Positions 33,345 to 43,198 are shown, counted from the first letter of the stretch. The stretch is DNA of 64,000 nt from Lachnospiraceae bacterium (GCA_017622845.1 JAGAQJ010000044.1:1-64000), one strand, 5' to 3'. Made by a program: numbers and translations. Notes: generated from the sequence alone by a model not told the origin.

Positions 33345-34085
33345 ATGAGAAATTTTAAGATAATAGTACAGTACGAAGGCACGCGTTATCAAGGCTGGCA
33401 GCGCCAGGATTCAACAGGAAATACGATACAGGGAAAGCTGGAAGCGATTCTTGCAAAGATGACAGGGCTTGATTTTGTGCAGGTGGACGGTTCAGGGCGT
33501 ACTGATTCCGGTGTACATGCGCTCGGTCAGACTGCCAATTTCAAGATTGATACAGACTGGTCCAAGGAACAGGTGATGGATTATATCAATCAGTATCTTC
33601 CGGAGGATATCGGTGTCATATCAATCAGTGAGATGCCGGAGCGCTTTCACAGCAGGCTGAATGCAAAAGGAAAAACATACCGTTACCGGATATGGAATTC
33701 CAGCCTGCCCTGTGTGTTTGAACGCAGATATGTTTATGAAATGCCCGAACAGCTTGATGTGGACGCTATGAGAGCTGCCGCTGCATATTTTGTGGGGAAG
33801 CATGATTTTAAAGCCTTTACTTCCAATAAAAAAAGCAAAAAGTCAACTATAAGAACGATTGATGCAATTGATATTGAAAGAAACGGCAGTGAGTTGACAC
33901 TTACCTATAGTGGTGACGGATTTCTATACCACATGGTAAGAATCCTGACAGGCACACTGATAGAAGTCGGCAAGGGAGAGAGAAGCCCGGAGTCGGTACA
34001 GAAGCTTCTGGAGTCCGGAACCAGAGAACAGTCGGGCGCGCTTGCGCCGGCAAAAGGCTTATGTCTGGTAGAGGTCAGATATTAA
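33345..34085 (+). CDS. truA: tRNA pseudouridine(38-40) synthase TruA
   Basis: A 246-residue enzyme that isomerises uridines 38-40 in the tRNA anticodon stem. The catalytic aspartate is in DGSGRTDSGVHALGQ (about D53). FHSRLNAKGKTYRYRIW (about 106-122) and FLYHMVRILTGTLIEVG (about 196-212) are the other conserved blocks. ATG 33345 follows GGAGG at some distance. It is the last gene of the clpP-to-truA run and converges on the TetR gene. Confidence 0.95.
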   Translation: MRNFKIIVQYEGTRYQGWQRQDSTGNTIQGKLEAILAKMTGLDFVQVDGSGRTDSGVHALGQTANFKIDTDWSKEQVMDYINQYLPEDIGVISISEMPERFHSRLNAKGKTYRYRIWNSSLPCVFERRYVYEMPEQLDVDAMRAAAAYFVGKHDFKAFTSNKKSKKSTIRTIDAIDIERNGSELTLTYSGDGFLYHMVRILTGTLIEVGKGERSPESVQKLLESGTREQSGALAPAKGLCLVEVRY

Positions 34086-34106
34086 AAATACAGAACAAAG
34101 AAGTTA

Positions 34107-34706
34107 TTATTCACATTCCAGGATTGTAAGAACCGTCTCAACGACAATTGTACGCATTTGAGAATAATTGAGTCCCTCATGTTTATGAAAAATCAGTTCA
34201 TGACAGAGGGATTCTATCATATTATAGATAATATGCGTCTTTTCAAGGAGATTATCTGATGAAAAGCCAGCCTTGATTAGAAAAGCCTCCAAGTCCTTTG
34301 TCGTGCGCATTTCAAACTGAAGCATAATATGAGCCACATCATCATTTGTCATGACCAGAGACTCAATTTCTTTGTGAGCATTGATAAAAAGCCGATGCCC
34401 TTCAATCAGTGAATCAATGATAGTATTCAGGCTTTCTTTTATATTCAAAGGAAATGTGAACTGATCGTACACAGGGACAAGCATTTTATTTCCGTACAGC
34501 TCAAGACCTGCGATAAAAATATCATGCTTGTCCTTAAAATAGCTGTATATGATACCAGTAGATACACCTGCTGCCTTTGCGATATCAGATGTTGTTGTTT
34601 TCTGATAGCCGTTTTCACACATCAGCTGGAAACCAACCTCAATAATTCTATTTTTCTTTTCAATAGAACGCTTTTGCTGCGGTTCTCTTGTCTTTGAATT
34701 TTCCAT
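34107..34706 (-). CDS. TetR/AcrR-family regulator, probable repressor of the export operon
   Basis: A 199-residue regulator. The DNA-binding domain is RIIEVGFQLMCENGYQKTTT then SDIAKAAGVSTGIIYSYFKD (about 20-66), typical of TetR. The C-terminal helical ligand domain has no recognisable family. ATG 34706 follows GGGGGA; the longer frame upstream lacks a site. It lies beside, and divergent from, the MacAB-type operon (35516-40018), though 120 bases of its own leader and repeat copy C intervene. A palindrome near that operon's promoter (35418) is the likely target. Confidence 0.88.
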   Translation of the reverse strand: MENSKTREPQQKRSIEKKNRIIEVGFQLMCENGYQKTTTSDIAKAAGVSTGIIYSYFKDKHDIFIAGLELYGNKMLVPVYDQFTFPLNIKESLNTIIDSLIEGHRLFINAHKEIESLVMTNDDVAHIMLQFEMRTTKDLEAFLIKAGFSSDNLLEKTHIIYNMIESLCHELIFHKHEGLNYSQMRTIVVETVLTILECE

Positions 34707-34827
34707 AGTAATCCCCCATGCTGTCAGAGTTTTGCGGAGTCGGGCTGACACCCGCTATGCAATATATAATATTTTACCTTATTTATCATGAATTTTAAAG
34801 TTTTTTATCATATGGGAGTAATAGTTT

Positions 34828-35403
34828 GTAACAGTTTAGCCTTTTATGTATTCCTGTCCGGACGAAAACGGCAAATAGTATCCCTCCGGCTGCCATTGGT
34901 TTCGAATGGGAATTTCCTAATACGATGAATCAAGGTTTTCTAATGAGGACGGAGCCGGCTCGAGTCGGCGTCCATGCCTCCGTCTCGCCTAAATTTGCTT
35001 CCGTGCAAATTTACTCCTGTTGCATGTATCATCGTATAAGGAAATATCACCATTCTCCACCAGCCAGCATACAGGATACTATCTGCCGTTTTCTGTTTAT
35101 TGAAACCGTAAAATCGAACAGTTGTCAGTACACAGAAGGGCGGCAGTCCTATGCCGGAACAGGCTGGCGGAGAATGCTGACATTTTCTTATGGGTGATTC
35201 AATACATCAGCGAAAATCCGCACGGACGCGGATTTAGGGCGAAACGCGTCCATGGACGGCGCGTAGAGTCCGGTCGCGGACATATTTTCAAAGACTTTGG
35301 CATCACCCATTAGAAAATTCGCATTTGGAGTCCAATCGTCTGTACCGGCATAGGACTGCCAACCTTCGTCCTGATTAAAATATCCATATGGCTGAATTGC
35401 TGC
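34828..35403 (+). repeat. dispersed intergenic element, copy C (complete, 576 bases)
   Basis: The only copy with both ends and the full interior: left end GTAACAGTTTAGCC (34828), TCCGGACGAAAACGGCAAATAG, a 120-base left segment shared with copy D, the giant hairpin (arms about 35139-35203 and 35300-35370), and right end GGCTGAATTGCTGC (35390-35403). The ends are inverted repeats of each other with a few mismatches. No clear target duplication is visible. Open frames inside follow the palindrome and are not called genes. Confidence 0.9.
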
Positions 35404-35417
35404 AGAACCACAATAAG

Positions 35418-35439
35418 AATATGAATAAAGTTTCATATT
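35418..35439. promoter_or_regulatory. candidate TetR operator
   Basis: AATATGAA and TTCATATT form an inverted repeat with a 6-base centre, three bases before the -35 at 35443. It suits a TetR-type dimer and could be bound by the product of 34107-34706. Confidence 0.5.
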
Positions 35440-35442
35440 TAG

Positions 35443-35471
35443 TTGACAAAGCCTCCGAAAGGTCATATGAT
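35443..35471 (+). promoter_or_regulatory. consensus sigma-A promoter of the export operon
   Basis: TTGACA (35443-35448), 17 bases, TATGAT (35466-35471). Confidence 0.85.
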
Positions 35472-35515
35472 GTGAATGTGAAAATTTATTCATATTTTGA
35501 AATGAGGAGGGTCAT

Positions 35516-36955
35516 ATGCAAAGAAAGAAAATTTTTTATATTTTGGGAGCGGCGGCTGTGTGCGCAGCGCTTGTGGGAACGACGGCTTTTGCCAATATAG
35601 GAGGTATCAAAGTGCAGACTGCTGTGGTGGAGAGCGGCAGCATCACGCAGACCATTGAGGCGGAAGGGCACGTGGAGAGTGAGGAGGTAAAGACCTATTA
35701 TGCTAAGGTTTCTGCACCGATTGCATTCTTTGATGTGGAAGCAGGCGATTTGGTGCAGAAGGGAGAACTGATCATCACTTATGACACACAAGACCTTGAC
35801 AGGAACGTGGAGCAGGCAAGACTGCAGGCAGAGGCGCTTGAAGCAGGCTATCATGGGAATGCGGCACAGGCAAGTGAACTTCAAAATGCATATAATGAGG
35901 CGGCAGCATTAGATGAATCGTACAGACAGGCATATGAGGCGGCACTTACAAATGTCAATGACCTTCAATACAATATCGAGGTTGTGGCAGATGCAGTTGA
36001 AGATAAGAAAAAGGCGCTGGATATTAAAATTGCGGAATTACAGGTAAAAATTGCCGCTAAAAATGCAGCAGCGGCAGATGACAGTTATGAGCCTGAGGAG
36101 AGAAATGATTTTCAGGTGGAAGCAGCTCAATTACAGATAGAGCTTGCAAGGCTGCAGAAGGAGGAGCTTGAGCTTCAGGATGTGGGGGCAGAGCCGATTC
36201 AGAACAGATATTTCGAGGAAGCACAGATGTATTTAAGTGAGCTGTCTGTGCAGAGAAGCTCTTTACAGCAAGAGATGCTGAGTACAAAGCATGCCGCCAT
36301 GAATGCTTCACAGCTAAAACAGCTTGCGCAAAATGCACAGCTTGCAGATACAACGCTTACATGGAATGAACAGGAGGCAGAAAAGGCAAAGGAGGGGGTG
36401 ACGACAGAGTTTTCCGGTGTCATCAGTGATATCCTTGTTGCGGAGGGCGCATATGTCTCAGAAGGAAGTCCGTTATTCACCATAAAAGATATTGAGAACG
36501 TAAAAGCCGTTGTGGAGGTTACAAGCTATGAAATGGCAGATGTGGAGCTTGGACAAAAAGCATCTGTAAAAATAGGTGCAGACACCTATGAGGGAGAGGT
36601 GTCTAAAATCCGTATGGAGACAGTGACGGACGCTCAAAATAACGCCAAGCTTCAAGTGGAAATTCATATCAACAATCCTGATGGCAAAATTTATCTGGGA
36701 ACAGATACAGATGCCGTTATCGAGACAGGCACAAGCAAAGATGCCATACTGATACCGAACACAGCACTGTATGCAGATGACCAGGGGGATTACTGCTATC
36801 TAATCGAAAACGGAGTGATAGCAAAGAGGTACCTTGTCTGCGGGCTTGAAAGCGGAAGCTGTACGGAGGTTGCGGAAGGCTTGCAAGCAGGGGAACAGGT
36901 TATTACAGATGCCATGACAGATGATAATATCGGCAAAAAAGTTTCGGTAAAATAG
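35516..36955 (+). CDS. membrane-fusion/adaptor protein of a MacAB-type exporter
   Basis: A 479-residue HlyD/MacA-like adaptor. An N-terminal membrane anchor or signal (7-26) leads to a split biotinyl-lipoyl domain (AEGHVESEEVKTYYAKVSAP and GVISDILVAEGAYVSEGSPL), which encloses a long coiled coil (about 95-285, Gln/Glu/Ala-rich). Beta-barrel and membrane-proximal domains follow (ILIPNTALYADDQGDYCYLI). In Gram-positives such adaptors work with an ABC ATPase and FtsX-like permease, encoded next. GAGGAGG precedes ATG 35516. The coiled coil is long for a MacA. Confidence 0.92.
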   Translation: MQRKKIFYILGAAAVCAALVGTTAFANIGGIKVQTAVVESGSITQTIEAEGHVESEEVKTYYAKVSAPIAFFDVEAGDLVQKGELIITYDTQDLDRNVEQARLQAEALEAGYHGNAAQASELQNAYNEAAALDESYRQAYEAALTNVNDLQYNIEVVADAVEDKKKALDIKIAELQVKIAAKNAAAADDSYEPEERNDFQVEAAQLQIELARLQKEELELQDVGAEPIQNRYFEEAQMYLSELSVQRSSLQQEMLSTKHAAMNASQLKQLAQNAQLADTTLTWNEQEAEKAKEGVTTEFSGVISDILVAEGAYVSEGSPLFTIKDIENVKAVVEVTSYEMADVELGQKASVKIGADTYEGEVSKIRMETVTDAQNNAKLQVEIHINNPDGKIYLGTDTDAVIETGTSKDAILIPNTALYADDQGDYCYLIENGVIAKRYLVCGLESGSCTEVAEGLQAGEQVITDAMTDDNIGKKVSVK

Positions 36956-36992
36956 GCAGTCGCATCAGAAAAAGCGGAGTGGAGGCATGGTA

Positions 36993-37712
36993 ATGACAGA
37001 GCGGACAGAAAATGTTTTTATTGAATTTCAAGGCGTCAGTAAGGAATACGGTACAGCTGACCGTGTATTTTATGCATTAAAAGATGCCAGTTTTACGATT
37101 CATCAGGGTGAGATGGTGGTAATCTTAGGACCGAGTGGAGCGGGGAAAAGCACTCTGCTGAATCTGCTTGGAGGGATGGACACGGCAACACGTGGGACAA
37201 TTGTGTCTTGCGGAGAGGAAATCAGCAGCTATAATGATAATCAGCTCACAGGCTACAGGGCGCGCAATGTAGCGGTTGTATTCCAGTTTTACAACCTGAT
37301 TCCCACACTGACAGCCTACGAGAATGTGGCGCTGATGAAAGATATCGTAAATGATACGATGGACCCAAGGGAGGCGCTTGCACAGGTAGGTCTTTCGGAG
37401 CATATGCATCAGTTTCCGGCGCAGATGTCGGGCGGCGAGCAGCAGCGCACATCCATAGCAAGGGCAATTGCCAAGAATCCAAAGCTGCTGCTCTGTGATG
37501 AGCCGACCGGAGCGCTTGACACCAACACAGGACGGGAGGTGCTCGAGCTTCTGGTGCGTATGAGCCGCGAGGAGAAAAAGACCGTTGTCATGGTAACGCA
37601 CAACAGCTTTTTTGCGGATATTGCGGATAAGGTGATTCGGGTAAAAAATGGTGGAATTGAGTCTGTTACCATCAATGAACATCCGAAGGACGCAAGTGGG
37701 GTGAGCTGGTAA
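36993..37712 (+). CDS. ABC transporter ATP-binding protein, MacB/LolD type
   Basis: A 239-residue ATPase. Walker A is GPSGAGKSTLLNLLGG (about 46), the Q-loop lies in VVFQFYNLIPTLTAYENV, the signature is MSGGEQQRTSIARAIA (about 140), Walker B is LLLCDEPTGALD (about 160) and the switch His is in VVMVTHN. The GALD after Walker B marks the MacB/LolD/FtsE subfamily of lipoprotein or peptide exporters. I chose ATG 36993, seven bases after GGAGG; ATG 36987 is too close. Its stop overlaps the permease ATG by one base. Confidence 0.95.
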   Translation: MTERTENVFIEFQGVSKEYGTADRVFYALKDASFTIHQGEMVVILGPSGAGKSTLLNLLGGMDTATRGTIVSCGEEISSYNDNQLTGYRARNVAVVFQFYNLIPTLTAYENVALMKDIVNDTMDPREALAQVGLSEHMHQFPAQMSGGEQQRTSIARAIAKNPKLLLCDEPTGALDTNTGREVLELLVRMSREEKKTVVMVTHNSFFADIADKVIRVKNGGIESVTINEHPKDASGVSW

Positions 37713-40018
37713 TGTTAAAGAGAAAGCTTTTAAGAGATTTATGGCAGAACAGGACGCAGTTTATATCTATTTTTCTGATGGCTTTCCTGGGATTGTTCGT
37801 ATTTGCAGGGATTGATGCGGAGAGCAATGGAATCGGGCTTTCCACAGACGCATATTATCAGGCTACTAATGTGGCAGATGCATGGGTAGTGGGAAACGGT
37901 TTTTCGGAGTCCGAGGTAAAGAAGCTCGTGAACTTGGAAGAAATTGAATCAGTTGACAGAAAGATTGTCATACAGGGAAAAGCAAAAACAAAAGATGGAG
38001 ACGAGCTTGACATGGAATTAAATTTTCTTGAGTCGATGCAGAGCTCATACCCATATCTTATAGAAGGAGAGCCTTTCTCAACGGAAAAAAAGGGAATCTG
38101 GCTGGAACAGAACTTTGCGGAGGCAAGGGGATACCACGTCGGTGATATCATACGTCTCAAATACGAAAATATAGAGTTTGCGGAGCAAATCAAGGGAATT
38201 ATCATTCATCCCGAATACATATTTTATACATTAGACAGCGACAGCATGATGCCAAATTATGGAGATTACGGCTACGGTTTTCTCTCAAAGCTGGAATATC
38301 CCATGCAGGAGTCGCTGGCCTACAACCGTCTTGTTATCGGACAGAATCAGGAAAGCGTGAAGGATATGGACAGCATCACCTTCAAGGAGCTTGTGAAGTC
38401 AACACTTGACCGTGAGGAGCTGGTGGTGATGGAGCAGTCACAAAACCTGGGAATCGACAGCATTGCAAATGAGCAGAGCCAGCATGCAGCGATGGGCATT
38501 ATTTTTTCAGCGGTATTTCTGGTGATTGCGGTTATGGGAATCGTAACGACGATGAACAGAATGACCTCGAATCAGCGTATTCAGATTGGTACGTTAAAGG
38601 CGCTTGGATTTTCGAAAGCAAGGATTACATGGCACTATGTTTCCTATGGCATTGTGATAAGTGCCGCAGGCAGCATTTTAGGGGCAGTTCTTGGAAAACT
38701 GCTGCTTCCGTCGCTGTTCTTGCCGAGCATGAGTGCATATTATATCCTTCCGGAGTGGAAAACAGGAATGTCCAATCAATCTTATGGTGCTATTATCCTC
38801 TCCATTCTCGTATCAAGTATCGTAAGCTTTTTGTCTTGCCGGAAAGAGCTTCGGGATATGCCTGCCATTACCTTAAAACCTGCTGCTCCAAAGAATCTCA
38901 GGCACAGCCTTTTGGAAAAAAGCAGACTGTGGCTGTCGCTTCGGTTTTCAACACAGTGGAATATCAGGGATATTCTGAGAAATAAAGCAAGGAGCATTAT
39001 GGGAATTGCAGGCGTTGCAGGCTGTACGATGCTTTTAGTATGTGCTTTTGGCTGTAAGGATTGCTGTGACGAGATGGTGGTATGGCAGTACGGACAGCTT
39101 AATACTGCTCAATATAAAGTGATGTTTTCACAGAGCACATCAAACCTGAAAAAGCGCGAATACAGCCAGCAGTTCAAGGGACAGCTTGTGCAGGAGGGAA
39201 GCTGTGAGTTTCGGACAGCCGGCAGGGTAAAGACAGGAAATGTTACTGTAATAGATACCGGAAATTATATTCATTATCAGGACTTTGACGGCAATGAGAT
39301 TGCACCGCCCTCAAAAGGAATTGCCATGTCCTATAAGCTTGCAAGCGTGCTTGGGCTTGAGGAGGGAGATTTTGTAGAGTGGCATATTGTCGGAGAGAAG
39401 GACTGGGAAAAGAGCCGCATCACAATGTTGTATCGTACACCTGTAGGTCAGGGCATCACGCTTTCAAGGGAGGAGTTTGCGGCACTGCATTATCAATTTG
39501 CACCGACCTGCCTGAACACCAATATGTCCATACCGGATTACATCAAGGACAGTGATGAGATATCCGGTGTCATCAGTCTGGAACAGCTCAAAAAGGATCT
39601 TGATGAAAATATGGAGATGATGAATATTATGGTGGGTGTGCTGATACTGGCAGCAGTGCTCCTGGGTATCATTGTGCTGTATAATATGGGCGTGCTGTCC
39701 TTTTTGGAGAAGACAAGGGAGGTGGCGACGCTCAAGGTACTTGGTTTTTCGTCAGGACGTATTCGAAGGATACTGCGCCAGCAAAATAACTGGATTACAG
39801 TGATTGGCATCGTAATGGGGCTGATGCTGGGCTACTTCCTTTTAGACGGCATCATGCAGACTATGACGGAGGACCAGGATATGCCCACTGTCATCTATAC
39901 GCTTTCATATGTGTATTCCATTATCGGTACATGGGTGGTATCAACAGGAGTCAATACGGTGCTTTCAGCAAAGGTTAAGACAATTTGCATGGTCGATGCG
40001 CTTAAGGGGGTTGAATAA
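37712..40018 (+). CDS. FtsX-like ABC permease, duplicated type
   Basis: A 768-residue permease with two FtsX halves: one helix at about 16-33, a large extracellular domain (35-255), three helices (about 260-385), a cytoplasmic linker, a second helix (about 430), another extracellular domain (450-635) and three more helices (about 640-760). The LKALGFSKARITWHY and LKVLGFSSGRIRRIL repeats are the FtsX coupling motifs that contact the ATPase. With the adaptor and ATPase it forms a peptide- or drug-type exporter. The last codons run straight into repeat copy D, so the 3' end may have been trimmed by that insertion. Confidence 0.92.
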   Translation: MLKRKLLRDLWQNRTQFISIFLMAFLGLFVFAGIDAESNGIGLSTDAYYQATNVADAWVVGNGFSESEVKKLVNLEEIESVDRKIVIQGKAKTKDGDELDMELNFLESMQSSYPYLIEGEPFSTEKKGIWLEQNFAEARGYHVGDIIRLKYENIEFAEQIKGIIIHPEYIFYTLDSDSMMPNYGDYGYGFLSKLEYPMQESLAYNRLVIGQNQESVKDMDSITFKELVKSTLDREELVVMEQSQNLGIDSIANEQSQHAAMGIIFSAVFLVIAVMGIVTTMNRMTSNQRIQIGTLKALGFSKARITWHYVSYGIVISAAGSILGAVLGKLLLPSLFLPSMSAYYILPEWKTGMSNQSYGAIILSILVSSIVSFLSCRKELRDMPAITLKPAAPKNLRHSLLEKSRLWLSLRFSTQWNIRDILRNKARSIMGIAGVAGCTMLLVCAFGCKDCCDEMVVWQYGQLNTAQYKVMFSQSTSNLKKREYSQQFKGQLVQEGSCEFRTAGRVKTGNVTVIDTGNYIHYQDFDGNEIAPPSKGIAMSYKLASVLGLEEGDFVEWHIVGEKDWEKSRITMLYRTPVGQGITLSREEFAALHYQFAPTCLNTNMSIPDYIKDSDEISGVISLEQLKKDLDENMEMMNIMVGVLILAAVLLGIIVLYNMGVLSFLEKTREVATLKVLGFSSGRIRRILRQQNNWITVIGIVMGLMLGYFLLDGIMQTMTEDQDMPTVIYTLSYVYSIIGTWVVSTGVNTVLSAKVKTICMVDALKGVE

Positions 40019-40021
40019 GAG

Positions 40022-40450
40022 TTATGCATTCCTATCCGGACGAAAACTGCAGATAGTATCCCTCTGGCTGCCATTGGTTACGAATGGGAATTTCCTAATA
40101 CGATGAATCAAGGCTTTCTAATGAGGACTTAAGCCGGTTCGAGTCGGCGTCCATGCGTAAAGCCGGACAGTTGTCAGTACACAGAAGGGCGGCAGTCGTA
40201 TGCCGGAACAGGCTGGCGGAGAATGCTGATATTTTCTTATGGGTGATTCGATACATCAGCGAAAATCCGCACGGACGCGGATTTAGGACGAAACGCGTCT
40301 ATGGACGGCGCGCAGAGTCCGGTCGCGGACGCATTCAAAAACTTTCGCATCACCCATTAGAAAATTCGCATTCGGAGTCCAACCGCCTGTACCGGCATAC
40401 GACTGCCGCCCTTCGTCCTAATAAAATAGTCCATACGGCTGAACGGTAAC
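40022..40450 (+). repeat. dispersed intergenic element, copy D (left terminus lost)
   Basis: It starts within four bases of the permease stop at TTATGCATTCCTATCCGGAC, so about 14 terminal bases are missing. It shares the left segment with copy C, then about 110 bases are deleted. The giant hairpin has arms at about 40179-40250 and 40344-40413, and the right end GGCTGAACGGTAAC is at 40437-40450. Relative to copies B and C the left arm has AGTCGTATG and the right arm CATACGACT, a paired C-G to G-C change that keeps the stem. Confidence 0.9.
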
Positions 40451-40478
40451 ACATTCTCACTTTTTTGCAGTGAATAAC

Positions 40479-40508
40479 TTTACAAAAGCATGATAATTAT
40501 ATTACAAT
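40479..40508 (+). promoter_or_regulatory. sigma-A promoter of glnS
   Basis: TTTACA (40479-40484), 18 bases, TACAAT (40503-40508). The right end of repeat copy D is 28 bases upstream. No T-box leader fits in the remaining 64 bases. Confidence 0.5.
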
Positions 40509-40572
40509 ATAAGATATTTAATTCAGATATTGAAAAATATGCAGTACAATTTTGTGATGAGGAGTTAGGATA

Positions 40573-42300
40573 ATGAGTGACGCAGAAAAAAACACAGCGG
40601 AAGCCTTGAACGAAACATCAAAGGAAGCTTCCGGTGAAGAAAAAGAAGTAATTTCAAGAAACTTTATTGAGCAGATTATCGATAAGGACTTAGCAGAGGG
40701 TGTGTATGATACGGTCCATACACGTTTCCCACCGGAACCAAACGGTTATCTTCATATCGGTCATGCCAAGGCAATCCTTGTAAATTATGGGATAGCCAAG
40801 GAGTATGGCGGAAAGTTCAATATGCGTTTTGACGATACCAATCCTACCAAGGAGGATATTGAATTCGTAGAGTCTATTAAGGCAGACGTACAGTGGCTTG
40901 GCGCGGATTGGGAGGACAGGCTTTTCTTTGCCTCTGATTATTTTGACCAGATGTACGAGTGCGCGGTAAAGCTTATCAAAAAGGGCAAAGCATATGTGTC
41001 TGATCTGACAGCGGACCAGATTAAGGAATACAGAGGTTCCTTTACGGAGCCGGGAAAGGAAGACCCGGGCAGAGGCCGTTCTGTTGAGGAGAACTTACAG
41101 CTTTTTGAGGATATGAAAAATGGCAGATATGCCGACGGAGAGAAGGTGCTTCGTGCACGCATTGATATGACTTCACCGAACATCAACATGAGAGACCCCG
41201 TTATCTATCGTGTGGCGCACATGACGCATCATAATACAGGGGACAAGTGGTGTATTTATCCGATGTATGATTTTGCCCACCCGATTGAGGACGCGATAGA
41301 GGGCATTACACATTCTATCTGTACATTGGAGTTTGAGGACCACAGACCCTTGTATGATTGGGTTGTCAGAGAGCTTGAGTTCCCGAATCCGCCCAAACAG
41401 ATTGAGCAGGCAAAAATGTATCTGACCAATGTCGTGACAGGCAAGCGGTACATTAAGAAGCTTGTGCAGGACGGCATCGTAGATGGATGGGATGACCCAA
41501 GGCTTGTGTCCATTGCAGCGCTTAGAAGACGCGGCTTTACACCGGAGTCCATCAGAAAATTTGTGGAGCTCTGCGGTGTGAGCAAGGCAAATTCCTCTAC
41601 AGATTATGCAATGCTTGAGTACTGTATTCGCGAGGACTTAAAGCTCAAGAAGCCGAGAATGATGGCAGCGCTTGACCCGGTGAAGCTTGTGATTGATAAT
41701 TATCCGGAAGGAGAGACAGAGTACCTTGAGGTGCCCAATAACCTTGAGAATGAGTCGCTTGGCTCAAGACAGGTTCCTTTCTGCCGGGAGCTTTATATAG
41801 ACAGAGATGACTTTATGGAGGAGCCGCCTAAGAAATATTTCCGTCTTTTCCCGGGCAATGAGGTACGTCTCATGAGCGCATATTTTGTAAAATGCGTCGG
41901 CTATGAGAAGGACGGGAACGGTAAGGTGACTGTAGTTCACTGTACGTATGACCCTGAAACAAAGCAGGGCAGCGGCTTTACCGGAAGAAAGGTCAAAGGA
42001 ACGATTCACTGGGTACCTGCACCGTATGCGGTGAAGGCAGAGGTAAGACTCTATGAGAATCTGATTGATGAGGAAAAAGGAGTATATAATGAAGATGGCT
42101 CTCTGAACCTCAATCCAAATTCTCTTACTGTATTAAAGGAATGTTATGTGGAGCCGGCACTTAAAGACGCAAAGCCATATGACAGCTTCCAGTTTGTAAG
42201 ACAGGGCTTCTTCAATGTGGACAGCAAAGATTCAAAGCCTGATGCGCTTGTGTTTAACAGAATCGTATCGTTAAAGAGTTCTTTTGTACTGCCGAAATAG
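40573..42300 (+). CDS. glnS: glutamine--tRNA ligase
   Basis: A 575-residue class I synthetase that charges tRNA-Gln directly. After a 28-residue acidic N-terminal extension come [18 protein letters not shown] (HIGH at 61-64), [10 protein letters not shown], the GlnRS-specific [20 protein letters not shown] (Gln pocket, about 229-248) and [19 protein letters not shown]. The KMSKS-equivalent loop reads [12 protein letters not shown] rather than the MSKRK familiar from E. coli. C-terminal anticodon beta-barrels follow. Many Firmicutes lack GlnRS and use GatCAB, so its presence is notable. Confidence 0.96.
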   Translation: MSDAEKNTAEALNETSKEASGEEKEVISRNFIEQIIDKDLAEGVYDTVHTRFPPEPNGYLHIGHAKAILVNYGIAKEYGGKFNMRFDDTNPTKEDIEFVESIKADVQWLGADWEDRLFFASDYFDQMYECAVKLIKKGKAYVSDLTADQIKEYRGSFTEPGKEDPGRGRSVEENLQLFEDMKNGRYADGEKVLRARIDMTSPNINMRDPVIYRVAHMTHHNTGDKWCIYPMYDFAHPIEDAIEGITHSICTLEFEDHRPLYDWVVRELEFPNPPKQIEQAKMYLTNVVTGKRYIKKLVQDGIVDGWDDPRLVSIAALRRRGFTPESIRKFVELCGVSKANSSTDYAMLEYCIREDLKLKKPRMMAALDPVKLVIDNYPEGETEYLEVPNNLENESLGSRQVPFCRELYIDRDDFMEEPPKKYFRLFPGNEVRLMSAYFVKCVGYEKDGNGKVTVVHCTYDPETKQGSGFTGRKVKGTIHWVPAPYAVKAEVRLYENLIDEEKGVYNEDGSLNLNPNSLTVLKECYVEPALKDAKPYDSFQFVRQGFFNVDSKDSKPDALVFNRIVSLKSSFVLPK

Positions 42301-42410
42301 TTTTGGCGGACGGGAGATTTCATTCGGAAACTTGCTTATTTATAATGAAATGTCATAATAAAGCATACAGCTATTTAGGAACACGAATAATATCGAAAGG
42401 CAGGATTAGC

Positions 42411-43073
42411 ATGAACTACAAATGTCTGATATTAGACCATGACGACACTGTGGTTAACAGTACGGCAACCATACATTATCCGGCATTTCTGGAGGCGCTG
42501 AAGCTCTTAAGACCGGGCACGACGATATCGCTTGATGATTACTTTCGGGAAAACTTTGACCCGGGCTTTGTGCCTTATTGTGTAGAGAAGCTTGGCATGA
42601 CAGATGAGGAGCTGGAGATAGAGGTAAACTGCTGGCGGAATTATGTCTCCGGTCATACTGCCAAGGCATATGACGGAATCAGGGAGATTATTGAGCGGCA
42701 AAAGGCAGAGGGCGGCATTGTCTGTGTGATATCGCACTCCTACGACTTCAATATCAGAAAGGATTATGAAGCAAACAAGCTGCCCATGCCGGATATGATT
42801 TTCGGGTGGGAGTGTCCGCCGGAACAGAGAAAGCCAAGTCCCTTTGCATTGGACATGATATCGCAAAAATACGATTTGAAGCCCGAAGAAATGGTTATGG
42901 TCGACGACTTAAAGCCCGGCTATGACATGGCAAAAGCATATGGAGTGCCGTTTGTCGGAGCAGGCTGGTCGAATGATATTCCTGAAATCAGGGATTTTAT
43001 GAAAAAGAACAGTGATTTTTATTTCACGAAGGTTTCAGAGCTTGCAGAATTTTTGTTTGCATGCCGGACTTGA
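42411..43073 (+). CDS. HAD-superfamily hydrolase
   Basis: A 220-residue phosphatase-like protein. Motif I is LILDHDDTVVNS (the DxD-type motif reads DHDDT, nucleophile about D9), motif II is VCVISHS (Ser/Thr position) and motif IV is MVMVDDLKPGYDMA. A helical cap lies between (about 20-95). The first Asp of HAD motif I (DxDxT) is followed by His-Asp, so the catalytic pair is Asp-x-Asp as required. The substrate is unknown. ATG 42411 is preferred (AAAGGCAGG upstream); the frame extends further without a site. Confidence 0.85.
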   Translation: MNYKCLILDHDDTVVNSTATIHYPAFLEALKLLRPGTTISLDDYFRENFDPGFVPYCVEKLGMTDEELEIEVNCWRNYVSGHTAKAYDGIREIIERQKAEGGIVCVISHSYDFNIRKDYEANKLPMPDMIFGWECPPEQRKPSPFALDMISQKYDLKPEEMVMVDDLKPGYDMAKAYGVPFVGAGWSNDIPEIRDFMKKNSDFYFTKVSELAEFLFACRT

Positions 43074-43163
43074 GCCATGCCGAACCACTTCCTGGCGGCT
43101 TGAGCCTCATCAGCCGCTGCGCTTTCTTGCGAGGTTTGCAGCAGGCGCAAACCTCTGGGATGT

Positions 43164-43198
43164 AAAAAACCACGCACTTTTCTTCGTGCGTGGTTTTT
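43164..43198 (+). terminator. intrinsic terminator after the HAD gene
   Basis: AAAAACCACGCAC pairs with GTGCGTGGTTTTT. Two further hairpins precede it in 43105-43155 (GGCGGCT/AGCCGCT and GAGGTTTGC/GCAAACCTC), giving three in a row between the HAD stop and this site. Confidence 0.88.

Noticed and set aside
40136-40150. GGTTCGAGTC-like word resembling a tRNA T-arm (also in copy C near 34960)
   Set aside because: No acceptor or anticodon stems fit around it; it is part of the repeat.
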